A stretch of 5,919 nt of DNA from CAYGZA01 sp964354135. GTDB lineage: Bacteria > Planctomycetota > Planctomycetia > Pirellulales > Thermoguttaceae. The position numbers and the translations under genes were made by a program. Below the pieces are notes generated by a model that saw nothing but the letters and a program-made list of their open reading frames with translations, made no database searches and had not been told where the DNA came from. This document shows positions 1-5,718 of the stretch, one piece after another; the stretch's first letter is position 1; every line of letters starts with the position of its first letter. The DNA lies in assembly GCA_964354135.1 (NCBI GenBank), contig CAYGZA010000370.1:1-5919 (forward strand), given 5' to 3'.

Positions 1-379
1 TGATCTCGTCGGCCAGCACGAGGTTGGCAAAGACCGGCCCGGGGCGGAAGACCATCTTCGGCCCCTGCGAATCCTCGCTGCGGCCCAGAAGCTCGTAGCC
101 GGTCACGTCGGCCGGCATGAGATCGGGCGTGAACTGGATGCGGGCGAACCTCCAATCGAACCCCGAGGCCAGGGCCTTGACCATGAGCGTCTTGGCCAAT
201 CCCGGCACGCCCACCAGCAGTGCATGGGAACCGGTCAGGGCGCAGATCAGCAGTTGATCGATCACCTCGTCCTGCCCGACCACCACCTGGTGCAGGCTCG
301 ACCGGATCCTGCGGACGCGGTCGGCGAAGAGTTCCACTCGTTGTTCGGCCGCGGCTTCTGTCTCAGAATCGACCGACAT
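1..379 (-). CDS. MoxR-family AAA+ ATPase, N-terminal part (cut by window edge)
   Basis: Reading the minus strand from the ATG at 379-377 gives an open frame of 126 codons to the left edge, so only the N-terminal part is present. It begins MSVDSETEAAAEQRVELFAD. A helical lead-in with the MoxR-typical VVVGQDEVID (residues 32-41) precedes a Walker A motif GVPGLAKT (57-64). The stretch FTPDLMPADVTGYE (83-96) is characteristic of MoxR ATPases, and the start of Walker B, VLADEI (121-126), is cut by the edge. Known of the family: MoxR proteins are cytoplasmic AAA+ chaperone-like ATPases that act with von Willebrand factor A-domain proteins, and DUF58 and transglutaminase-like genes often follow them; any such partners would lie left of the window. 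The start is supported by a strong ribosome binding site and by the lack of ATG, GTG or TTG in frame back to the preceding stop. The family call is firm; the specific role is unknown. Confidence 0.93.
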   Translation of the reverse strand, partial: MSVDSETEAAAEQRVELFADRVRRIRSSLHQVVVGQDEVIDQLLICALTGSHALLVGVPGLAKTLMVKALASGFDWRFARIQFTPDLMPADVTGYELLGRSEDSQGPKMVFRPGPVFANLVLADEI

Positions 380-386
380 GCTGCTG

Positions 387-393
387 CTCCTCT
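387..393 (-). promoter_or_regulatory. Ribosome binding site of the MoxR gene
   Basis: On the minus strand AGAGGAG lies 7 bases before the ATG at 379, a near-ideal Shine-Dalgarno position. It fixes the start of the MoxR gene. Confidence 0.75.
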
Positions 394-528
394 GTGCTGT
401 GTCCGCGAGAAGGTATTCGCCATGCCGACGGGCCCATTGTCCACGGCGAGCCTCTGCTGCTCCGTATAACGCAGCGCCCGCAAGTCCTTGGGGTGGGCAG
501 AAACCGCCCTCCCCCAGATTGGAGGGTT

Positions 529-557
529 ATTATAACACAAGGAGTGTAGGATTTCAA
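529..557 (-). promoter_or_regulatory. Putative sigma70-type promoter for the MoxR gene
   Basis: On the minus strand TTGAAA (557-552) is separated by 17 bases from a perfect TATAAT (534-529), matching the sigma70 consensus at 11 of 12 positions with ideal spacing. The surrounding 25 bases are clearly richer in A+T than the rest of the window. Transcription would start near 522 and leave a leader of roughly 140 bases before the MoxR start. A 6-bp inverted repeat (507-512 with 521-526) would sit at the very 5' end of that transcript. No riboswitch class is recognised in the leader. Promoter activity is inferred from sequence alone. Confidence 0.6.
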
Positions 558-604
558 ACAAGGGCGCGGCGCTCGGGTGGCATGGCTTCACGAGGTCTGG
601 GTGG

Positions 605-639
605 CATGGCTTCACGCGGCGTAGCCGCGGGTAGCCATG
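605..639. repeat. Palindromic element copy 1 (35 bases, hairpin)
   Basis: CATGGCT (605-611) pairs with AGCCATG (633-639), and CGCGGC (615-620) pairs with GCCGCG (624-629). A 3x3 internal loop separates the stems, and the terminal loop is GTA. The total is 13 Watson-Crick pairs plus one in the internal loop. Confidence 0.75.
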
Positions 640-652
640 CTGCCGGCGACTA

Positions 653-687
653 CATGCTCACCCGACGCTCCGCGTCGTGAGAGCATG
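653..687. repeat. Palindromic element copy 2 (35 bases, hairpin)
   Basis: CATGCT (653-658) pairs with AGCATG (682-687), and CGACGC (663-668) pairs with GCGTCG (672-677). The terminal loop is TCC and the internal loop is symmetric, with one extra C-G pair (659 with 681). It has the same length and layout as the copy at 605-639, but several stem bases differ on both sides so that pairing is kept. Confidence 0.75.
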
Positions 688-750
688 CCACCCTGCCGCG
701 TCGTGAGAGCATGCCACCCTGCCGCGTCGTGAGAGCACGCCACCATTCCA

Positions 751-769
751 CCGGGCCGACACGGCCCGG
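751..769. terminator. GC-rich hairpin downstream of the nitrilase gene, possible terminator
   Basis: CCGGGCCG (751-758) and CGGCCCGG (762-769) form a perfect 8-bp, all-GC stem around the 3-base loop ACA. For minus-strand transcription it begins 43 bases beyond the nitrilase stop codon (813-815). No U-tract follows, so it is not a canonical intrinsic terminator; it could stall polymerase or protect the 3' end. The structure is certain, the function inferred. Confidence 0.5.
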
Positions 770-780
770 CTCGGAAATCG

Positions 781-815
781 GATCCCGAACTCCGAACCCT
801 GAATCCTGAATCCTA
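781..815. repeat. Heptanucleotide tandem repeat overlapping the nitrilase stop codon
   Basis: Five consecutive 7-base units can be read: GATCCCG, AACTCCG, AACCCTG, AATCCTG, AATCCTA, consensus close to AAYCCTG. The last unit supplies CTA at 813-815, the complement of the TAG stop of the minus-strand nitrilase gene. Divergence increases away from the gene. Heptanucleotide repeats are known in other bacteria, for example the short tandemly repeated repetitive sequences of cyanobacteria; a relationship is not implied. Confidence 0.7.
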
Positions 816-1772
816 ACCGCCCTTCAGCCTCCAGCCCGGATTGACCTCCGGCCTCTGCCCCGGCGGGAGCGGCTCGGACAGCTTGCCATAGAGGTCCGGG
901 CGCCGGGCGCGAAGGTAGCGCCGGCCGCCCGATAGCTCGATCTTCTCCGGCGTACAGAGGCCCACGACCACGTCGTCGCCCAGCGCGTGCGACTCCGCGA
1001 GGATTTCGCCGAACGGGTCGAGGATCATCGCCCCGCCGGGCTTGATCGTGTCGTGGTCCACGCCGACCGCGTTGGAGAAGACGTAATAGACCCCGTTTTC
1101 ATAAGCCCGGGTGGGGAGCCAGTGCATCAGCCACCCGCGGCCCTTGGGACCCTCGAATTCCATGCGGAGCGGCACCGGGTCGCGATGGCGGTCGTCCCAG
1201 AGCCGCCGGTCGATCTTGCCGCGGCCCGGCATCGGGCTCTGGAGTCCGCCGGTCACGTGCGGGGCGAAGATCACCTCCGCGCCCAAGAGCGTAACGATCC
1301 TCGGATTCTCCACGAGGTTGTTGTCGTAGCAGGTGAGGATGCTTGCGCGGATGCCGCAGAGGTCAAACACCCGGAATTCATTTCCCCAAGCGAGGTGTGG
1401 GCTGATGAACTCGTGGAGCTTGCTGAACTTGGCGACGAAACCCTCCGGCGCGACGGCGACGTAGGTGTTGCGCAGCTCGTTGCCGTCGGCCTCAACGAGT
1501 CCGGCCAGCAAGGCCGCGCCGAGCCGCCGCGACAGGGCCACGAGCCGCTCGGTGCTCGGCCCGTCCGGAACCGGCTCGGCCAGCGCGGCCACTTGCTCGC
1601 GAGAAAGCTCCTGGAGAAACGTGTACCCGGTGATCGCGCACTCGTGGAAACTGACGATCTCGGCCCCGGCGGCCACCGCCTGCCGGGCCAGGGCCTCGAT
1701 GCGGCCGAAGTTGTACTCCTTGTCGCCGTCGCGGGCCTCGAATTGGGCCGCGGCAATCCGGATATCACGCAT
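813..1772 (-). CDS. Carbon-nitrogen hydrolase, nitrilase superfamily
   Basis: This complete 319-residue protein belongs to the nitrilase/amidase superfamily, which hydrolyses non-peptide C-N bonds (amides, nitriles, carbamoyl groups) through a Glu-Lys-Cys triad. All three positions are recognisable: E44 in SFHECAITGY, K118 in KFSKLHEF (the usual K-x-H context) and C148 in ILTCYDN. The N-terminal MRDIRIAAAQFEA and the later RAYENGVYYVFSNAVG and GGAMILDPFGEILAE blocks match the superfamily's alpha-beta-beta-alpha fold. Between the catalytic Cys region and RAYENG there is a charged insert (about residues 178-220, including RRLWDDRHRDP) that many family members lack. No signal peptide is visible, so it is probably cytoplasmic. 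The ATG start is fixed by GGAGG 7 bases upstream. The gene is divergent from the multihaem gene at 2073. The substrate cannot be named; N-carbamoyl or amide substrates are possible. The family call is firm. Confidence 0.93.
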   Translation of the reverse strand: MRDIRIAAAQFEARDGDKEYNFGRIEALARQAVAAGAEIVSFHECAITGYTFLQELSREQVAALAEPVPDGPSTERLVALSRRLGAALLAGLVEADGNELRNTYVAVAPEGFVAKFSKLHEFISPHLAWGNEFRVFDLCGIRASILTCYDNNLVENPRIVTLLGAEVIFAPHVTGGLQSPMPGRGKIDRRLWDDRHRDPVPLRMEFEGPKGRGWLMHWLPTRAYENGVYYVFSNAVGVDHDTIKPGGAMILDPFGEILAESHALGDDVVVGLCTPEKIELSGGRRYLRARRPDLYGKLSEPLPPGQRPEVNPGWRLKGG

Positions 1773-1779
1773 GAATCGT

Positions 1780-1784
1780 CCTCC
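1780..1784 (-). promoter_or_regulatory. Ribosome binding site of the nitrilase-family gene
   Basis: On the minus strand GGAGG stands 7 bases before the ATG at 1772-1770, supporting that start over any upstream in-frame codon. Confidence 0.75.
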
Positions 1785-1828
1785 AATGTCTCAACGCCGC
1801 CCGTGGCCGCAACCAGGGCCATCGGCCC

Positions 1829-1864
1829 TCAGCAATCAGCCATCAGAAGGTCAGTAGTCAGTAG
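1829..1864. repeat. Second heptanucleotide-type tandem repeat
   Basis: Units beginning TCAG recur every 7 or 8 bases: TCAGCAA, TCAGCCA, TCAGAAGG, TCAGTAG, TCAGTAG. It lies 57 bases upstream of the nitrilase start and abuts the palindromic unit that begins at 1861. Its unit differs from the one at 781-815, so the two are not copies of one array, though both have a 7-base period. Confidence 0.65.
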
Positions 1865-2004
1865 GTTATGCTTCAGCATAACAGACCCACGAACGACATA
1901 GTATTGGCCGCGAGTTTCGTGTTGTGTGAGCCGGCTTTTCCTGAACCCTGAGGTCCGAATGCTCTCGCCGCACCCACGCCGCGTCATGCTGAAGCATAAC
2001 CTAC
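1861..2004. repeat. Inverted pair of palindromic units (BIME- or MITE-like, 144 bases)
   Basis: The 19-base sequence at 1861-1879 is repeated exactly in inverse orientation at 1986-2004; extended to 22 bases (1861-1882 and 1983-2004) the copies differ at one position. Each unit is itself nearly palindromic: GTTATGCTTCAGCATAAC (1865-1882) is an 8-bp stem around a 2-base TC loop, and the right copy has one stem mismatch. The 100 bases between contain no transposase or convincing coding frame. No target-site duplication is visible at the outer edges. The element occupies much of the divergent promoter region. It could be a REP-type pair or a small non-autonomous element. Confidence 0.7.
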
Positions 2005-2061
2005 GCGGCTTGCGTTCTTCCGAACGTCCCGCTATCGTAGACGTTGGGATTTCGGGGCCCG

Positions 2062-2068
2062 AAGGAGG
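2062..2068 (+). promoter_or_regulatory. Ribosome binding site deciding the start of the multihaem gene
   Basis: AAGGAGG ends 4 bases before ATG 2073. The same frame is open upstream to a GTG at 1926, but that start has no ribosome binding site and would place the inverted-repeat sequence inside the protein and ahead of the signal peptide. The start at 2073 is therefore preferred. Confidence 0.8.
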
Positions 2069-2072
2069 CAAT

Positions 2073-5000
2073 ATGCAGCGATTCCTGCTTTGGATTGCGT
2101 TTTGCGCGGCGGTGTCGCCGTTGGCCGCAAGGGCCCTGCCGGCGACCGCGCCGGAGCCGGCCGACACCGTCCGCAACGACTGGCACTTCCGCGAGTCGCT
2201 GGCCGCCATTCGCGACTGGGAGGCGATCCTCGAGCGGTGGGAGACATCGAAGTCGCCGCAGGCTGCCGGGCCGGTCTTGCCCGTTCCCGCCAGCGGCGAG
2301 GCGGTCGAGTGGCCCAATCCCTTTCCGCTCCTGCTCCTGCCGGCGGAAGACCGGGGTCTGCGCGTCCGCTTCCGCGTGGCGGATGGGCAGGTGCAGATGG
2401 AGCGTATCGGGCCCGAAGGAAAGACCAGGTCGAGCCGCCACAAGCCGGGCGAGGTCGTGACCGCGTACAAGCATCCCGGCGGCGGCGCGAAGGACCAGTG
2501 GTATCACGCCTACCACCGCCGGTTCGACCGGCTCACCAACGTCGCGCCCAAGCCTGCGCCGCTGGCGGTGCAACTGGCCGCGCCGCTGGGCTTTGGCCGC
2601 GGCAGCCACGAGCTGGCCGTCACGGTCAAGAACGTCACCGGCCAGCCGCTTGCCGTGGCAGTGCAGATCCAGTTCGACACGCCCACGGATTCCCGCGAGT
2701 GCGGCCGGCATTCGATCAACCTCCTCGCCGGTGCATCGCAGGCGGTCCGCTTCCCGGTGGAGCTTGCCGCCGAAGGGGGCGGCCTCCTGAGCCTGCGCAT
2801 TCAGGCGGCGGGCGAGTCGTATTGGCTACCGCTGTTGACGCACGTTGAGGCCACGAGTTCCGTGCTCAAGAGCGTCGACCAGATCCTGGCCGATACTCCA
2901 GATCCGGCCGCGGCTGAGCGGCTGGCGGGACTGCGGGGAAAGGCCGCGGGCTGGGCACAGCCGGCCGGCGCGGCCACAAGCGGCGCAGGCTCGTGGCGGG
3001 CGATCTTCGAGGAAGCCAGCCGGCTGCGGGACGAGCTGCTCCTGTCGCGGCTCCGCTTCGACACGCTCCTGTTTCTGAAGCGCAAGCCCTACATCTCCGA
3101 GCAGCCGTTCATGGATGCCCATCACTTGTTCAACCGGCCCGGCGGCGGCATCTACCGGCTTTCGCCCGTGCGGCCCGACGGGAAGGTGACGCCGGTGGTC
3201 GACTCGCTCGGCGAGGGCGTTTACCGCGACGCCTGTCTCCACTGGAACGCCGACCGACTCGTCTTCTCCTTCGGCAACGGCTCCGACCACTGGGACAGCC
3301 CGGTGAGCTACCACGTCTACGAGGCCCGCGTCGACGGCTCGGGCCTGCGGCGGCTCACCTCCGGCCCCAAGAACGACTGCGAGCCGTTCTATCTGCCCAA
3401 CGGCCAGATCGGCTTCACCTCGGACCGCTCCGAGCACATTGTGATGTGCGGCGGGGACCGGCATTCGCCGACGCTCTTTGTGATGGAGGGCGACGGCTCC
3501 GGCGTCCGCCAGCTCAGCTTCAACGTGTTCAACGACTTCACGCCCAGCGTGCTCTCCGACGGGCGAATCATCTACGGCCGCTGGGAGTACAACGAGCGGT
3601 CGGTCACGTCGCTGCACAATCCCTTCACCATGAATCCCGACGGCACGATGGTGCAGCCGTACTACGGCAACGCCACCATCCGGCCCAACGTGGTGATGTT
3701 CCCCCGCGCCGTCCCCGAGAGCCGGCAGGTGATGGCCCTCTTCACCGCGCACCACGGGCAGACGCACGGGTCGGTTGGGCTGATCGACGTGCGGCGCGGG
3801 ATCGACGGCGACGGGCCGCTCACCATGCTCACGCCCGGCGTCCCAACGACCGCCGAAAAGGCCCTGGACAGCCGCGTCGGCTGGTTCAGCGACCCGATGC
3901 CGCTCTCCGAAGATACGTGGCTTTGCTCCTACACGCCCACGGTGCAGCCGTGGCTGGAGAAGAGTTGGGCCCTGTACGTGGCGGACCGGCACGGCAACCT
4001 GGCCCTCGTCTATCGTGATCCGGCCATTTCGTGTGCCGAGCCGGTGCCGCTGGTAAGGCGGCCGATGCCGCACGTGCTCCGCCCGGCCCCGCAGGGCGCC
4101 GGCGTTACCGACGCCGAAGCCACGCTCGTGCTGGCCAATGTCTCCTGGGGCCTCACGGGCGTCCCGCGAGGCGCCGCCAAGCACCTGCGAATCATCGAAG
4201 ACGTCCCGCGGAAGGGCGTCATGGACGGCGGCGTCATCTGCACCTCCGGCACCTTGATCTTCACGATCAAGCGGGTCTTCGGCACGGTGCCGATCGAGGC
4301 CGATGGGTCGGCCCACTTCGTCGTGCCCGCCAACCGCAACGTCTACTTCGAGGTGCTGGACGAAAACCAGCGCGAGATCCAGCGGATGCGGAGCGTGGTC
4401 TGCCTGAAGCCGGGCGAGACGCGGAGCTGCATCGGCTGCCACGAGCGGCGGAGCATGGCCCCGCCGGCCGGCTCGGTCTCGGCGATGCGCCGCCCGCCCA
4501 GCCGCCCGCTTGCGCCGCCCTGGGGGACGGGTACCGTCAGTTACCTCCGCGACGTCCAGCCGGTGCTGAATGCCAAGTGCGTCGCCTGCCACGTCTACGA
4601 CCGCAACGCCAACAAGGTCATCCTCACCGACGACCTGACCGAGCGATTCACCGTCGGCTACGAAGACCTGCTCCCTTACCTGACGGTGGCCATCTCGAAC
4701 CGCTGGGACAATCCGGACGACGTGCTGCCGCGCCCGCCGTACACCTACGGCTCGAAGGTCTCGCCGCTGGTGAAGCTCCTGGAGGCCGGCCATTACGGCG
4801 TCCAGCTCACCAGTGAGGAGTGGCAGCGGCTCCTCATTTGGATCGACTGCAACGGCGTCTATTACGACCGCTACGAAACCAACCACTGGCCCAACCGGCA
4901 GATTTTCGCCGGGCGGCTGAGGGAGGCCCTGGAGAAGATCGTTGCCCGGCGGTGCGCGGGCTGCCACGGCTCCGACGACGGCCGGCAGGACACGTGGTGG

Positions 5001-5711
5001 CTGAGCCTCAACCGGCGGGACGTGCGGCAAAGCCGCATGTTGGCCGCCCCGCTGGCCCAATCGGCCGGCGGATGGGGACGCTGCGAGGGGACGGTCTTCG
5101 CCAATACGAGCGACCCGGACTACCAGGCCCTGTTGGCACTCCTCACCGACCTGGACAGCCGGCTTGAGAAGACCCCGCGCGAGGACCTCCTTTCGATCCG
5201 CGGCACCGAAGCGCACCAACAGCAGGTTGTGTTCCCTCCGCCGCCACCCCCGACGCCCGCGGTGAAATCCGAGCCGGCAGCCAAAGGCTGGGTTTATCTC
5301 AGCGACCTGACTTGGGAATCAGGCCGTGCGGGCTGGAGCCGCAACGGCGACGGACTTCCCCGCCGCGACCGGGACATCTCCGACCAGCCGATGCGGGTTG
5401 GCAATCGCAGATACCCGCGGGGCATCGGCACGCACGCCCCGTCGGAGATCGTCTACGTGCTGGACGGCAAGTACGCCCGCTTCCAGGCCACGGTCAGCGC
5501 GGCCGAGCCCGGCGGCACCGTCGTGTTCCAGGTCTTCGCCGACGACAAGACGCTCTTCGACAGCGGCGTGCTCCGCAACGGGCAGGCCAAGACGGTCGAT
5601 GTTCCACTGACCGGCGTGCGCCGTCTGCGGCTGGTCGTCACCGACGGCGGCGACGGCTACTTCAGCGACTCCGCCAACTGGGCCGACGCGCGGGTGATGA
5701 AGGTACCGTAA
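2073..5711 (+). CDS. Exported HzsA-related multihaem cytochrome c with C-terminal NPCBM domain
   Basis: The protein has 1212 residues. Residues 1-21 form a signal peptide (MQRFLLWIAFCAAVSPLAA, cleavage likely after ARA at 19-21), so the haems would be attached outside the cytoplasm. Residues about 164-250 look like an Ig-like beta-sandwich. Residues about 340-660 form a TolB/PD40-like beta-propeller, with repeats such as VDGSGLRRLTSGPKNDCEPF (from 420) and GDGSGVRQLSF (from 473). Residues about 680-790 match the hydrazine synthase alpha middle domain, with GTVPIEADGSAHFVVPANRN (737-756) leading to haem site CIGCH (786-790). Two more haem sites follow: CVACH (836-840), with H907 in AGHYGV a candidate axial ligand, and CAGCH (961-965). 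A proline-rich linker (about 1055-1062) precedes an NPCBM domain (about 1074-1210) with RGIGTHAPS (1116-1124). Known hydrazine synthase alpha is about 800 residues with two c-haems, so this is a longer relative. Function is unknown; an extracytoplasmic redox role bound to glycan is inferred. No HzsB/C-type partner lies in the window. Confidence 0.9.
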   Translation: MQRFLLWIAFCAAVSPLAARALPATAPEPADTVRNDWHFRESLAAIRDWEAILERWETSKSPQAAGPVLPVPASGEAVEWPNPFPLLLLPAEDRGLRVRFRVADGQVQMERIGPEGKTRSSRHKPGEVVTAYKHPGGGAKDQWYHAYHRRFDRLTNVAPKPAPLAVQLAAPLGFGRGSHELAVTVKNVTGQPLAVAVQIQFDTPTDSRECGRHSINLLAGASQAVRFPVELAAEGGGLLSLRIQAAGESYWLPLLTHVEATSSVLKSVDQILADTPDPAAAERLAGLRGKAAGWAQPAGAATSGAGSWRAIFEEASRLRDELLLSRLRFDTLLFLKRKPYISEQPFMDAHHLFNRPGGGIYRLSPVRPDGKVTPVVDSLGEGVYRDACLHWNADRLVFSFGNGSDHWDSPVSYHVYEARVDGSGLRRLTSGPKNDCEPFYLPNGQIGFTSDRSEHIVMCGGDRHSPTLFVMEGDGSGVRQLSFNVFNDFTPSVLSDGRIIYGRWEYNERSVTSLHNPFTMNPDGTMVQPYYGNATIRPNVVMFPRAVPESRQVMALFTAHHGQTHGSVGLIDVRRGIDGDGPLTMLTPGVPTTAEKALDSRVGWFSDPMPLSEDTWLCSYTPTVQPWLEKSWALYVADRHGNLALVYRDPAISCAEPVPLVRRPMPHVLRPAPQGAGVTDAEATLVLANVSWGLTGVPRGAAKHLRIIEDVPRKGVMDGGVICTSGTLIFTIKRVFGTVPIEADGSAHFVVPANRNVYFEVLDENQREIQRMRSVVCLKPGETRSCIGCHERRSMAPPAGSVSAMRRPPSRPLAPPWGTGTVSYLRDVQPVLNAKCVACHVYDRNANKVILTDDLTERFTVGYEDLLPYLTVAISNRWDNPDDVLPRPPYTYGSKVSPLVKLLEAGHYGVQLTSEEWQRLLIWIDCNGVYYDRYETNHWPNRQIFAGRLREALEKIVARRCAGCHGSDDGRQDTWWLSLNRRDVRQSRMLAAPLAQSAGGWGRCEGTVFANTSDPDYQALLALLTDLDSRLEKTPREDLLSIRGTEAHQQQVVFPPPPPPTPAVKSEPAAKGWVYLSDLTWESGRAGWSRNGDGLPRRDRDISDQPMRVGNRRYPRGIGTHAPSEIVYVLDGKYARFQATVSAAEPGGTVVFQVFADDKTLFDSGVLRNGQAKTVDVPLTGVRRLRLVVTDGGDGYFSDSANWADARVMKVP

Positions 5712-5718
5712 TCCCGTA

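Larger units (their letters stand above)
575..747. repeat. Cluster of palindromic (REP-like) and tandem repeats
   Basis: This region is built from pieces of one motif family. The 18-mer GGGTGGCATGGCTTCACG occurs twice (575-592 and 599-616). Two 35-base imperfect palindromes follow (605-639 and 653-687). A 26-base unit containing CGTGAGAGCATGCCACCC in reverse orientation to the first motif then occurs three times head to tail (670-695, 696-721, 722-747), the last copy diverged. The forward GGGTGGCATG and reverse CATGCCACCC ends suggest that intact elements are long palindromes and that this cluster contains whole and half copies. No open frame here looks coding. The arrangement resembles REP/BIME-type intergenic elements; relation to any named family is not established. 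Confidence 0.8.

Noticed and set aside
507..534. Plus-strand intrinsic terminator formed by CCCTCC/GGAGGG followed by TTATTAT
   Set aside because: The stem is only 6 bp, the tail is not a T-tract, and no plus-strand gene ends upstream; the A+T-rich tail is better explained as the -10 box of the minus-strand promoter.
220..680. Several short open frames on both strands over the MoxR start and the intergenic region
   Set aside because: They overlap the MoxR gene in other frames or run through the repeats, have no motifs and no consistent ribosome binding sites.
670..747. CRISPR array
   Set aside because: The 26-base units are directly adjacent with no spacers, there are only three, and no cas gene is present.
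987..1901. Plus-strand open frame (304 codons) opposite the nitrilase gene
   Set aside because: It is antisense to a conserved catalytic protein, its low-complexity translation shows no domain, and it has no ribosome binding site.
1926..2072. N-terminal extension of the multihaem protein from GTG 1926
   Set aside because: It has no ribosome binding site, it would bury the signal peptide 49 residues inside the protein, and it reads through the inverted repeat. AAGGAGG before ATG 2073 is decisive.
2826..5219. Long minus-strand open frame (797 codons) opposite the multihaem gene
   Set aside because: It lies fully antisense to a protein with clear haem motifs, a signal peptide and NPCBM domain. 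Its translation is rich in Arg, Ala, Val and Gly with no recognisable domain, as expected for an antisense frame in high-GC DNA.
2073..5711. Annotation as true hydrazine synthase alpha subunit (hzsA) and the organism as an anammox bacterium
   Set aside because: The protein is much longer, has a third haem site and an NPCBM domain, and may lack the active-site Tyr; no beta or gamma subunit genes are seen. HzsA-related is as far as the sequence goes.
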